Assembly (NCBI GenBank): GCA_049672765.1
Contig: JBATWQ010000352.1
Span: forward strand, 1 to 6,849
Direction of reading: 5' to 3'
DNA: 6,849 nt
DNA from: JAGQSZ01 sp049672765
Lineage (GTDB): Bacteria > Actinomycetota > Acidimicrobiia > Acidimicrobiales > Microtrichaceae
The stretch's first letter is position 1, and each line of letters begins with the position of its first letter. Positions 1-5,490 of the stretch are shown one piece after another. The position numbers were made by a program, and so were the translations under genes. The notes beneath the pieces were generated by a model. It was not told the origin of the DNA and ran no database searches. It saw only the letters and a list, made by a program, of their open reading frames with translations.

Positions 1-488
1 CCGGAATCACCGGCAGCATCGTTCCGGACGACGAGTTCGAGTTGAAGAGTTGGCGCACTCTTCTCGACGTCAATCTGAACGGAGTCTTCCTCGGTTGTCG
101 AGCAACCATTCCACACATGATTTCGGCCGGCGGTGGATCAGTCGTGAATATCGCATCTGTCGCGGCGCTTAACGCTGTGCCCGGCGCTGCATTCGGGTAC
201 CAGGCCTCCAAGGCTGCGGTCCGGATGCTGACCAAGTCCCTCGCTGTGAGATACGGCCCGCACGGCGTCCGCGTCAATTCAGTACACCCCGGATTCATGC
301 CACCGATGAGCGGTGGCAGCGCTCCCCAACCCGAGCGGGCCGACCTGGTCCCCATGCGCAGGATCGGCGAGGTCACCGATATAGCCTCCGCAGTTCTCCA
401 CCTCGTATCACCGGCCTCGAGATACGTGACCGGTTCGGATCTGGTGGTCGACGGCGGATTGTCGAGCCAAATACCCATGCCACGCTGA
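1..488 (+). CDS. Short-chain dehydrogenase/reductase (SDR), 5' end cut off by the window edge
   Basis: This is the C-terminal part of a classical SDR, an NAD(P)-dependent alcohol/ketone oxidoreductase with a Rossmann fold. The reading frame is open from base 3 and starts with GITG, which would directly follow the usual NNAG motif just outside the window, so the cofactor-binding N-terminus is missing. Visible motifs in order are VNLNGVF with the catalytic Asn (about 72-74), the catalytic Ser in VVNIAS (156-158), the YQASK motif with Tyr 198-200 and Lys 210-212, the VHPG turn after beta-6, and the typical end VTGSDLVVDGG. It ends at TGA 486-488. All catalytic residues that can be seen are intact. 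The next gene is 147 bases on, behind its own promoter and operator, so this gene is probably in a separate transcript. I infer that it oxidises the alcohol made by the P450, or a related secondary alcohol; the substrate cannot be read from the sequence. Confidence 0.93.
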   Translation, partial: GITGSIVPDDEFELKSWRTLLDVNLNGVFLGCRATIPHMISAGGGSVVNIASVAALNAVPGAAFGYQASKAAVRMLTKSLAVRYGPHGVRVNSVHPGFMPPMSGGSAPQPERADLVPMRRIGEVTDIASAVLHLVSPASRYVTGSDLVVDGGLSSQIPMPR

Positions 489-493
489 ATCTG

Positions 494-533
494 GCCCGCC
501 CGATGGGATACCTCTACTGCTATGGTGGCGGGC
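494..533 (+). terminator. Possible weak terminator after the SDR gene (7-bp inverted repeat)
   Basis: GCCCGCC (494-500) is perfectly complementary to GGCGGGC (527-533), with a 26-base loop, and starts 6 bases after the SDR stop codon. There is no T-run after it, which is common in actinobacteria, but the long loop makes it a weak hairpin. It overlaps the candidate -10 element of the next operon, so the match may be fortuitous. Confidence 0.3.
518..526 (+). promoter_or_regulatory. Candidate extended -10 promoter of the hydrolase-P450-ferredoxin-nitroreductase operon
   Basis: The string TGC-TATGGT fits an extended -10 (TGn plus a TAnnnT hexamer). No convincing -35 hexamer lies about 17 bases upstream (the region near 498-503 is GC-rich), which is tolerated by extended -10 promoters. 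Transcription would start near 533, directly next to the palindromic operator at 536-556. The same geometry is found at the binding-protein promoter. Confidence 0.4.
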
Positions 534-535
534 GT

Positions 536-556
536 CACCAAACGGGCGGTCGTTTG
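536..556. promoter_or_regulatory. Palindromic operator A (CAAACG-N6-CGTTTG)
   Basis: CAAACG (539-544) and CGTTTG (551-556) form a perfect 6-bp inverted repeat around a 6-base centre, in the leader between the candidate promoter and the first gene of the operon. The segment 536-555 matches 17 of 20 bases with 5491-5510 in front of the binding-protein gene, including the flanking CACC. The length and symmetry fit a dimeric helix-turn-helix repressor such as a TetR-family protein. A site just downstream of the -10 element suggests repression. The regulator is not in the window. Confidence 0.65.
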
Positions 557-635
557 TATCAGGAACTCGCTCACTGTTCCTCCGCCCACAGCATTTCGCT
601 TCGCAACTAGCGGAGCACTGGCCAGGAGAAACTGA

Positions 636-1412
636 ATGACACAGAACCGACCTGACTATCAAAGCCGGTACGAGTTGGTCGACCTTGAACGCAAGGACGG
701 GATCCTTTGCGTGCGCCTGCACAGCGGCGACGGCCCACTCCGTTGGGGCCTGAATGCGCACCGCGAATTCGAGACCATATTTCGCGACATCGCTGACGAC
801 CGTGAGAATCGGGTCGTCATCATCACCGGAACGGGCGACGAGTTCATCGGGCCCAAGGGTTCCTTCGGTGGTTCCGATCAGGTTGGCAAACTGACTCCAC
901 GCCAGTTCGACGACCTACGTCCCGGTGCCCACCAGATGCTTCTGGACCTGTTGCGCATCGACGTGCCCGTGATCTGCGCCGTCAATGGACCCGCCGTTCG
1001 CCACGCCGAGATCCCGGCACTCTGTGACATCGTCCTGGCCTCTGATACCGCCTCGTTCCAGGACAGTTCGCATTTCATCAACCACATGCCTCCCGGGGAT
1101 GGCCAACACGTGATCATGCCGCTTGTGATGGGCATGAACCGGGCCAGGTACTACCTGTTGATGGGTGAGGAGATCTCCGCTGAGCGGGCGCTGCAGTTCG
1201 GTCTGGTAAATGAGATCCATCCCCCGGACCTTCTGATGGATCGTGCTTGGGATGTCGCGCGGTCACTCGCCCGTCAGCCGATTCTGAATCTGCGCGCCAC
1301 CCGCCGGATCTTGACCAAGCAGATCAGGAGAGCGATGGAGGACCTGCTCGAGTACGGGCTGGACCTTGAAGGCTTCGCTCTCGTCGACCCGGAGGCAGAG
1401 ACCCATGGATGA
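636..1412 (+). CDS. Crotonase-superfamily C-C bond hydrolase, 6-oxocamphor hydrolase-like (1,3-diketone retro-Claisenase)
   Basis: This 258-residue crotonase-fold protein would usually be labelled enoyl-CoA hydratase, but the active site says otherwise. In place of the hydratase GGGCE loop it has VRHAEIP with H123, followed by SSHF with H146 and PPGDGQH with D155. A C-terminal DLEGFA carries E245, and W37 sits in PLRW. These match H122, H145, D154, E244 and W40 of Rhodococcus 6-oxocamphor hydrolase, as I recall them, with nearly constant spacing. That enzyme hydrolyses a C-C bond in a cyclic 1,3-diketone to give a keto acid and does not need CoA. The start is ATG 636 with AGGAG at 624-628, 7 bases upstream. 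It is the first gene of the operon, and its end overlaps the P450 gene by 8 bases. It is about 55% identical by hand count to the paralogue at 6037-6792. The class is fairly sure; the substrate is unknown. Confidence 0.88.
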   Translation: MTQNRPDYQSRYELVDLERKDGILCVRLHSGDGPLRWGLNAHREFETIFRDIADDRENRVVIITGTGDEFIGPKGSFGGSDQVGKLTPRQFDDLRPGAHQMLLDLLRIDVPVICAVNGPAVRHAEIPALCDIVLASDTASFQDSSHFINHMPPGDGQHVIMPLVMGMNRARYYLLMGEEISAERALQFGLVNEIHPPDLLMDRAWDVARSLARQPILNLRATRRILTKQIRRAMEDLLEYGLDLEGFALVDPEAETHG

Positions 1413-2589
1413 CGTCCTGGACTTTCCCTTTCATCGCAATCACCCGCTGGACCTGCCTCCGGAGTACGAAGGCCTGAGGGCCAGCGATGGCATCTCCCGG
1501 GTACGCATCTGGGACGGGAGCGAAGCTTGGCTGATTACGCGTCACGAGGACTCACGAGCGCTGCTGAAGGACCCACGTCTCAGCTCGAACACGGAACTCC
1601 GGGGCTTTCCCCATCAGAACGCCGGAGTGATGTCGCAGCGTTCGAAGCGGACGTTCATCAGCATGGACTCCCCGGAACATGCCCACTACCGACAGATGGT
1701 CACCGGCGATTTCTCCGTGAAACGGATCGAGGGACTTCGCGACGACCTTGACGCCATTGTCGATGCGCGCCTGGACGCGCTCGACGCACATGGGGCCCCG
1801 GCCGATCTGGTCGACCTGTACGCGCTGCCGATCACATCGGCCGCTATCTGCTTGATCGTCGGTGTTCCCTACAGCGACCACGACTTCTTCCAGGATCGCA
1901 GCCGCAAAATTGTCGCTCGCGGTGTCAGCGTTGAAGAAGGCCAACAGGCAACCGAGGACCTGTGGGGCTATCTGAAGCAGCTACTCGTCAGCCGTTACGA
2001 GAATCCCGAAGACGACCTGATGTCGAGGCTTGCCAGCAACATCGTCGACGGCAAGTTGACCGAGGACGAGGCTGTGAACATTGCGCTCGTCCTTCTGTTC
2101 GGTGGCCATGAAACCACTGCGAACCAGATCATGATGGGTGTCATCCTGCTCCTCGAACACCCCGATCAGCTCAAACTTCTCCGCTCAAATCCAGAGTTGC
2201 TCGGAAGCGCAGTGGAGGAGATTCATCGGTTCGCCAATGTGACTCACTACGGTCGGCGGCGGGTTGCGCTCGAAGACATCGAGGTTCGTGGGCAGGTTAT
2301 CCGGGCGGGTGAAGGCGTGATCGTTGCGAACGACGCCGCCAATCGCGACGGCACCATCTTCGAGCATCCCGAACGTTTCGACATCACCCGGGACGCCCGG
2401 GCCCAGACCGGATTCGGTTACGGCGTGCATCAGTGTGTGGGCCAACGCCTCGCCCGTGCAGAGGTGGTCGTAGCTATCGACAAGCTCTTCAAACGGTTCC
2501 CGGAGTTGCAACTGGTCAGCGACCTGGACGACGTCGAATTCAAGGACGGCGTGGTGTACGGAGTGGAAGAGCTAGAGGTCTCATGGTGA
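1405..2589 (+). CDS. Cytochrome P450, soluble bacterial class I type
   Basis: This is a complete 394-residue cytosolic P450 monooxygenase. Marks in order: N-terminal FPFHRNHPLDLPPEY typical of actinobacterial P450s, the C-helix heme-propionate region SPEHAHYRQM (89-98), the I-helix oxygen-activation motif GGHETT (233-238, acid E236 and T237), the K-helix ExxR (E272-R275), and the heme loop FGYGVHQCVGQRLA with the iron-ligating Cys344. It ends EVSW, as many family members do. No key residue is missing. ATG 1405 is preferred over an in-frame start at 1366 because GGAGG at 1391-1395 lies 9 bases upstream and the N-terminus then matches the family. It overlaps the hydrolase gene by 8 bases and the ferredoxin gene by 7, so translation is probably coupled. 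I infer that it hydroxylates the substrate whose later diketone the hydrolase cleaves. The CYP family number cannot be given without an alignment. Confidence 0.96.
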   Translation: MDDVLDFPFHRNHPLDLPPEYEGLRASDGISRVRIWDGSEAWLITRHEDSRALLKDPRLSSNTELRGFPHQNAGVMSQRSKRTFISMDSPEHAHYRQMVTGDFSVKRIEGLRDDLDAIVDARLDALDAHGAPADLVDLYALPITSAAICLIVGVPYSDHDFFQDRSRKIVARGVSVEEGQQATEDLWGYLKQLLVSRYENPEDDLMSRLASNIVDGKLTEDEAVNIALVLLFGGHETTANQIMMGVILLLEHPDQLKLLRSNPELLGSAVEEIHRFANVTHYGRRRVALEDIEVRGQVIRAGEGVIVANDAANRDGTIFEHPERFDITRDARAQTGFGYGVHQCVGQRLARAEVVVAIDKLFKRFPELQLVSDLDDVEFKDGVVYGVEELEVSW

Positions 2590-2807
2590 ACGCCAGAGTC
2601 CTTCGCGTTCAGCGAGGTCTGTGCGTGGGCAACGGTCAGTGTGTCGTTGAGGCACCCTCGGTCTTCAGCCAGGACGATGACGGAACGGTCACGGTGGTCG
2701 GGGACACAACGGGCCACCAGACGGAGATCGAACGCGCAGTCGAGGAGTGCCCTTCGGGTGCCCTGTCGTGGGACCAGGCCATAGACGAAGAGGACGGGTC
2801 AGAATGA
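2583..2807 (+). CDS. Ferredoxin of the single-cluster [3Fe-4S] type, P450 redox partner
   Basis: This 74-residue acidic ferredoxin passes electrons one at a time to the P450 encoded just upstream. The cluster ligands are C14, C20 and C56 in the pattern C-x5-C ... C-P (GLCVGNGQC, later EECPSGAL). Where a [4Fe-4S] ferredoxin would have a second Cys between C14 and C20, residue 17 is Asn, which points to a [3Fe-4S] cluster as in many actinobacterial P450 partners. The start is ATG 2583 (sequence MVNARVLRV); GTG 2586 is possible but less likely. It overlaps the P450 stop by 7 bases, and its own TGA overlaps the next ATG by 4 bases. An in-frame open stretch runs upstream to 2433 but only duplicates P450 coding sequence. 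No ferredoxin reductase gene is visible nearby. Confidence 0.94.
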   Translation: MVNARVLRVQRGLCVGNGQCVVEAPSVFSQDDDGTVTVVGDTTGHQTEIERAVEECPSGALSWDQAIDEEDGSE

Positions 2808-3466
2808 CCGACGCAATAGACATCGCCTGCGCGGATGGGCTGTTGACAACCACCCGATCGGTGCGTAGGCGCCTGGATCTGGACAGACCGGTCAGCCGCG
2901 ATCTCATTCTCGAATGCATCGACGTCGCTCTGCAGGCTCCCTCCAGCGCCAGACCGGATGAATCGGACAAGATGGCGTTCTTCGTCGTAACCGAACCGGC
3001 GCTCAAGCGGGGGCTCGCCGAGTTGTACCGCGCTGGCCAGCGCCAGCGAATTGAAGAGACGAGCACCGACCAGAGTGCAACCCCGGCACCTGCCAATGAG
3101 TCGTTTCAGAGGGTGATGGCATCTGCCAGACATCTGAGCGAGCGACTGCAGGATGTGCCGGCGATAGTGATCCCCTGTGTAAACACCGACTTGAGGGCGG
3201 TCACCCACCTCGCAGACCAAGCCGCATGGTTCGGATCTGTGCTCCCTGCCGCTTGGTCGTTCATGCTCGCCTGTCGAGCGCGTGGTCTGGGCGCCGCTTG
3301 GACCACGGCCCACCTCACCCGTGAACGTGAGGTCGCGGAACTCCTGGGTATCCCGTCGTCGTGGACCCAGGTCGCGATGTTGCCGGTCGCCTACTACACC
3401 GGCTCGGGATTCAAGCCTGCGGCTCGTCCCGCCGCTTCCAGAGTTACGCATTTCGACACCTGGTAG
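2804..3466 (+). CDS. Nitroreductase-family FMN oxidoreductase
   Basis: This 220-residue protein resembles the nitroreductase family, dimeric FMN enzymes that reduce nitro groups, quinones or activated double bonds with NAD(P)H, or act as dehydrogenases. The N-terminal TTTRSVRRRLD (15-25) is the usual FMN-phosphate-binding R-S-x-R segment. It is followed by a helix and ALQAPSSARPDESDKMAFFVV, then RGLGAAWTT, and it ends with THFDTW, all typical placements. The loop after ALQAP usually reads close to TGxNxQxW; here the Asn and Gln are not found and the acidic DESDK takes their place, so flavin or substrate contacts may differ. The start is ATG 2804, which overlaps the ferredoxin TGA by 4 bases (ATGA). 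It is the last gene of the four-gene operon. Two roles are possible: a tailoring reductase or dehydrogenase of the pathway, or a flavoprotein that feeds the ferredoxin. The latter is speculation. Confidence 0.85.
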   Translation: MTDAIDIACADGLLTTTRSVRRRLDLDRPVSRDLILECIDVALQAPSSARPDESDKMAFFVVTEPALKRGLAELYRAGQRQRIEETSTDQSATPAPANESFQRVMASARHLSERLQDVPAIVIPCVNTDLRAVTHLADQAAWFGSVLPAAWSFMLACRARGLGAAWTTAHLTREREVAELLGIPSSWTQVAMLPVAYYTGSGFKPAARPAASRVTHFDTW

Positions 3467-3501
3467 CCGGGCCATGATCTCCGACGGGCGCGGGGCAGGC
3501 G

Positions 3502-3562
3502 TAGTTCCGCTCTGACGGTCAGGCTGGGGTGTCGAACGCGTGGGGCTAGTCCGCTCTGTCGG
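3502..3562 (+). repeat. Imperfect direct repeat, about 16 bases, two copies
   Basis: TAGTTCCGCTCTGACGG (3502-3518) and TAGTCCGCTCTGTCGG (3547-3562) differ by one inserted T and one A/T change. The second copy can fold as GTCCG-CTCTGT-CGGAC (3549-3564), a 5-bp stem with a 6-base loop. In the first copy the stem is reduced to CCG/CGG. It looks like a duplicated small hairpin downstream of the nitroreductase gene. Confidence 0.45.
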
Positions 3563-3577
3563 ACGATGCATCTCCCC

Positions 3578-3597
3578 GGGCCGAGGAGTCCTCGCCC
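3578..3597 (+). terminator. Hairpin after the P450 operon, possible terminator
   Basis: GGG-c-CGAGG (3578-3586) pairs with CCTCG-CCC (3590-3597) around the 3-base loop AGT, giving an 8-bp stem with one bulged C. It is GC-rich and lies 112 bases after the nitroreductase stop. No T-run follows, so termination is only an inference. Confidence 0.35.
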
Positions 3598-3649
3598 CAA
3601 GGCTGGACTCCCCGACGTTCGGAAGGACGCAACAGATGCGCTCCATATT

Positions 3650-3680
3650 GCCGGGCTCCAAAAGTGGCCGAGCCCCCGGC
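3650..3680 (+). terminator. Strong GC-rich hairpin, possible terminator; competes with the 3668-3725 stem
   Basis: GCCGGGCTC (3650-3658) pairs with GAGCCC-CC-GGC (3670-3680) around an 11-base loop, giving 9 pairs with a two-base C bulge. Its 3' arm is the same segment that can pair with 3717-3725, so the two structures exclude each other. No T-run follows. Confidence 0.35.
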
Positions 3681-3725
3681 TGAACCGTTGAGGCGGTGTC
3701 GCCTCGCGTTCTACCAGGGGCTCGG
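3668..3725. repeat. Nested inverted repeat 1
   Basis: CCGAGCCCC (3668-3676) is the perfect reverse complement of GGGGCTCGG (3717-3725). Inside it, GAGGCG (3690-3695) pairs perfectly with CGCCTC (3700-3705) around the tetraloop GTGT. The result is a stem with an inner hairpin, which a simple terminator would not show. Confidence 0.55.
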
Positions 3726-3726
3726 G

Positions 3727-3777
3727 GTTGTCGAGTGGAGGGGGGATTCTCAAGCCCTGAGGCTATTCCTCGACAAC
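3727..3777. repeat. Nested inverted repeat 2, nearest to the binding-protein stop
   Basis: GTTGTCGAG (3727-3735) is the perfect reverse complement of CTCGACAAC (3769-3777). Inside it, CTCA (3749-3752) can pair with TGAG (3758-3761) around a 5-base loop. It starts one base after nested repeat 1 and lies 73 bases downstream of the binding-protein stop on the minus strand, so it could terminate that transcript. No clear T-run is present. Confidence 0.5.
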
Positions 3778-3850
3778 AGACTGGGCGTCACGGCGCCTCG
3801 TTGACAGATACCTGTACACCGAAGCGATTCAGACCCCGAGACGTAATAGG

Positions 3851-5446
3851 TCACTTCTCGAGCCAGGCCGAACTCGCGAGCCCCTGACGGAAGTCGAACA
3901 TCTCGATTCCGTGCACCTTCGGCGTCGCTATGGTCCAGCCTTCGAAGTGCTCGATCGGCAGCCAGTACTGCTTGTCGAGGATCTGGGACGTGATCTCGGT
4001 GAAGGCGGCCTTCTTCTCCTCGGGATCGCTCAGCGCCCTGCTCTCCTCCAGCACCTTGTCCAGTGCCGGATCCGAGATGTTGCTCCAGTTCTGGCCTCCG
4101 TTGGTTGACGCCATCTGGAAGAACCCGTCGATGGTGTTCTGCGGAGAGGTCGACAGAATGGCCTGGAACTCGCTCGTGTTTCGACGCTCCAGGAAGGCCT
4201 GGGTCTGTAGAACCTCAAGCTCTACCTCTACGCCGTCCAGACGGGACCACTGCTGCTGGATCGCTACGGACAGCGGGCGGGTGGCCTCATTTGCGACGAA
4301 CGTGAACTTGATCTGACCACCATTCGCCTTCAGGTAGTCATCGATCAACGCCTGACCGGCCTCAAGGTCATTCGTCTTCTGCACGACGTCCTTGTTGAAG
4401 TATGGGGAGCTCTCGGCGTACCAGGTGTGTGCCGGCGAGGACAGACCCTGCTGGACGTTCTCACTCAGCTTGTCCAGGTCGGTTGCCAGGGCGATGGCCT
4501 TGCGCACCCGCTCATCCTCGAACGGCTTCGTGCCCGAGTTGAAGGTGATCTGCAGCACCTGTGTCGGAGGAGCGCTGAAGATCGACATTCCTGCATCACG
4601 CAGGCGAGTGATTTCCGGGTTGACGGAGGCAAGCCAACCGACATCCGCGGCACCTGTCAGTACCGCATCCGCCTGCTGAGCAGGATCCCCGACGGGCTTG
4701 AAGGTAACCGAGTCGAGGTACGGGAGCTTGCTGTCCCAGTACTCCGCATTCTTCTTCAGTGTGATGTGGTCGCCGGGCTGCCATTCAGCAACCACGAACG
4801 GGCCGGCACCGACTGTCGTCTCGGGCGAAGTGCCATAGGACTCGCCAGCGGCCTTTACAGCCGCGGGTGAGCTGATCAGACCCAAGGAGGTCGTCGCCAG
4901 ATCGTTCGGCAGGTCGGCTCGGGAGTAAGGGATCGAGATCGACAGGGTGAGGTCATCGACGACCTTCCAGCCGGTGAACGAAGCAAGAGTCGCCCGTACA
5001 GGGGCTGCGGTCGCCGGGTCGAGGTACCTGTCCCAGTTGAACTTGACGGCCTCGGCGTTCAGAGGGGTTCCATCAGAGAACTGGACGTCGGGACGAAGTT
5101 TGAGGGTCCACTCGGTGGCGTCGCCAGAGTCGTCGGTGAGCGACTCCGCCATGCCGGGGGTGACCACCTCGTTCTCGGAATCCATGTGCATAAGGCGGTC
5201 ATAGATCCCCAGGTAGATGCCGGCGTATACCGATGGCCCCGACTTCGAATCGAGCGACACCGGCTCGCCCGTCGTCAACCAGGTGATGTCACCGCCAGGG
5301 GTGGGTTGACCAGATTCGTCGCCCTTATTTGAACTTCCGTCAGAGCTTGCGGAACCACTGTCTCCGCTTCCGCAAGCTGTCACGGCCAGCACAGTGACAG
5401 CTAGCAAAGCCGCCAACCTGCGGGTCATTCTGCCCATATGAGTCAA
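3851..5446 (-). CDS. ABC transporter substrate-binding lipoprotein, family 5 (dipeptide/oligopeptide/nickel type)
   Basis: This is a 531-residue extracellular solute-binding protein anchored to the membrane by a lipid. Residues 7-25 form a lipoprotein signal (RR, hydrophobic stretch LAALLAVTVLAVTAC, lipid-carrying Cys25), followed by a Gly/Ser/Asp-rich linker. The mature part starts with GGDITWLTTGEPVSLD and has the family signature region FSDGTPLNAEAVKFNWDRYLDP near 123-142. The length fits the family. The start is probably TTG 5446, because AGGGAG (5459-5454) lies 7 bases upstream; ATG at 5437 or 5428 would leave 16 or 25 bases. The gene has its own promoter and a palindromic operator shared with the P450 operon. 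Permease and ATPase genes are absent: the upstream neighbour is a VOC protein and downstream is a convergent operon. Family 5 proteins bind peptides but also many other solutes, so uptake of the pathway substrate is only an inference. Confidence 0.94.
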   Translation of the reverse strand: MTHMGRMTRRLAALLAVTVLAVTACGSGDSGSASSDGSSNKGDESGQPTPGGDITWLTTGEPVSLDSKSGPSVYAGIYLGIYDRLMHMDSENEVVTPGMAESLTDDSGDATEWTLKLRPDVQFSDGTPLNAEAVKFNWDRYLDPATAAPVRATLASFTGWKVVDDLTLSISIPYSRADLPNDLATTSLGLISSPAAVKAAGESYGTSPETTVGAGPFVVAEWQPGDHITLKKNAEYWDSKLPYLDSVTFKPVGDPAQQADAVLTGAADVGWLASVNPEITRLRDAGMSIFSAPPTQVLQITFNSGTKPFEDERVRKAIALATDLDKLSENVQQGLSSPAHTWYAESSPYFNKDVVQKTNDLEAGQALIDDYLKANGGQIKFTFVANEATRPLSVAIQQQWSRLDGVEVELEVLQTQAFLERRNTSEFQAILSTSPQNTIDGFFQMASTNGGQNWSNISDPALDKVLEESRALSDPEEKKAAFTEITSQILDKQYWLPIEHFEGWTIATPKVHGIEMFDFRQGLASSAWLEK

Positions 5447-5465
5447 GCTAAATCTCCCTGGTAGG

Positions 5466-5481
5466 GCCAGCTGTTGCCGGC
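5466..5481 (-). other. Small leader hairpin before the binding-protein gene
   Basis: On the minus strand GCCGGC-AACA-GCTGGC forms a 6-bp stem with one G-U pair and a 4-base loop, between the expected transcription start (near 5508) and the AGGGAG ribosome binding site at 5459-5454. It may stabilise the 5' end of the mRNA. Its significance is uncertain. Confidence 0.3.
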
Positions 5482-5490
5482 GGGCCGTAG

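Larger units (their letters stand above)
3467..3850. other. Convergent intergenic region, 384 bases, rich in inverted repeats
   Basis: This region lies between the stop of the nitroreductase gene (+) and the stop of the binding-protein gene (-). I see no credible protein gene: the open frames here have no start signal or family resemblance. It does hold several hairpin-forming repeats, at 3549-3564, 3578-3597, 3650-3680, 3668-3725 and 3727-3777, some nested and two mutually exclusive, and one imperfect direct repeat (3502-3518 and 3547-3562). It may be a bidirectional termination region or encode a structured RNA. Confidence 0.6.

Noticed and set aside
1366..1404. Upstream in-frame start for the P450 gene at 1366
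   Set aside because: It would add 13 residues unlike the family and lacks a good ribosome binding site, whereas ATG 1405 has GGAGG 9 bases upstream.
636..1412. Role as a beta-oxidation enoyl-CoA hydratase
   Set aside because: The catalytic Glu context of that family is replaced by the His, His, Asp and Glu set of 6-oxocamphor hydrolase.
636..3466. Direct naming of the genes as camphor genes (camK and similar)
   Set aside because: The residues support the enzyme class but not the substrate. Overall similarity to the camphor enzyme is moderate, and the extra nitroreductase and second hydrolase argue against a simple equivalence.
3614..3632. CGTTC-GGAA-GGACG hairpin with GCAAC after it, reminiscent of the SRP RNA (4.5S) tip
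   Set aside because: Only the GGAA-capped tip is similar. The conserved internal loop (CAGG opposite the AGCA-type strand) and the long paired flanks of SRP RNA are missing.
2636..3661. Minus-strand open frame of 341 codons opposite the ferredoxin and nitroreductase genes
   Set aside because: It is rich in Arg, Ser, Gly and Pro without recognisable motifs, and lies antisense to two well-recognised genes in the usual GC-rich shadow pattern.
3696..3887. Small plus-strand open frame of 63 codons in the convergent gap
   Set aside because: There is no ribosome binding site or recognisable motif, it runs through the inverted repeats, and it overlaps the end of the binding-protein gene.
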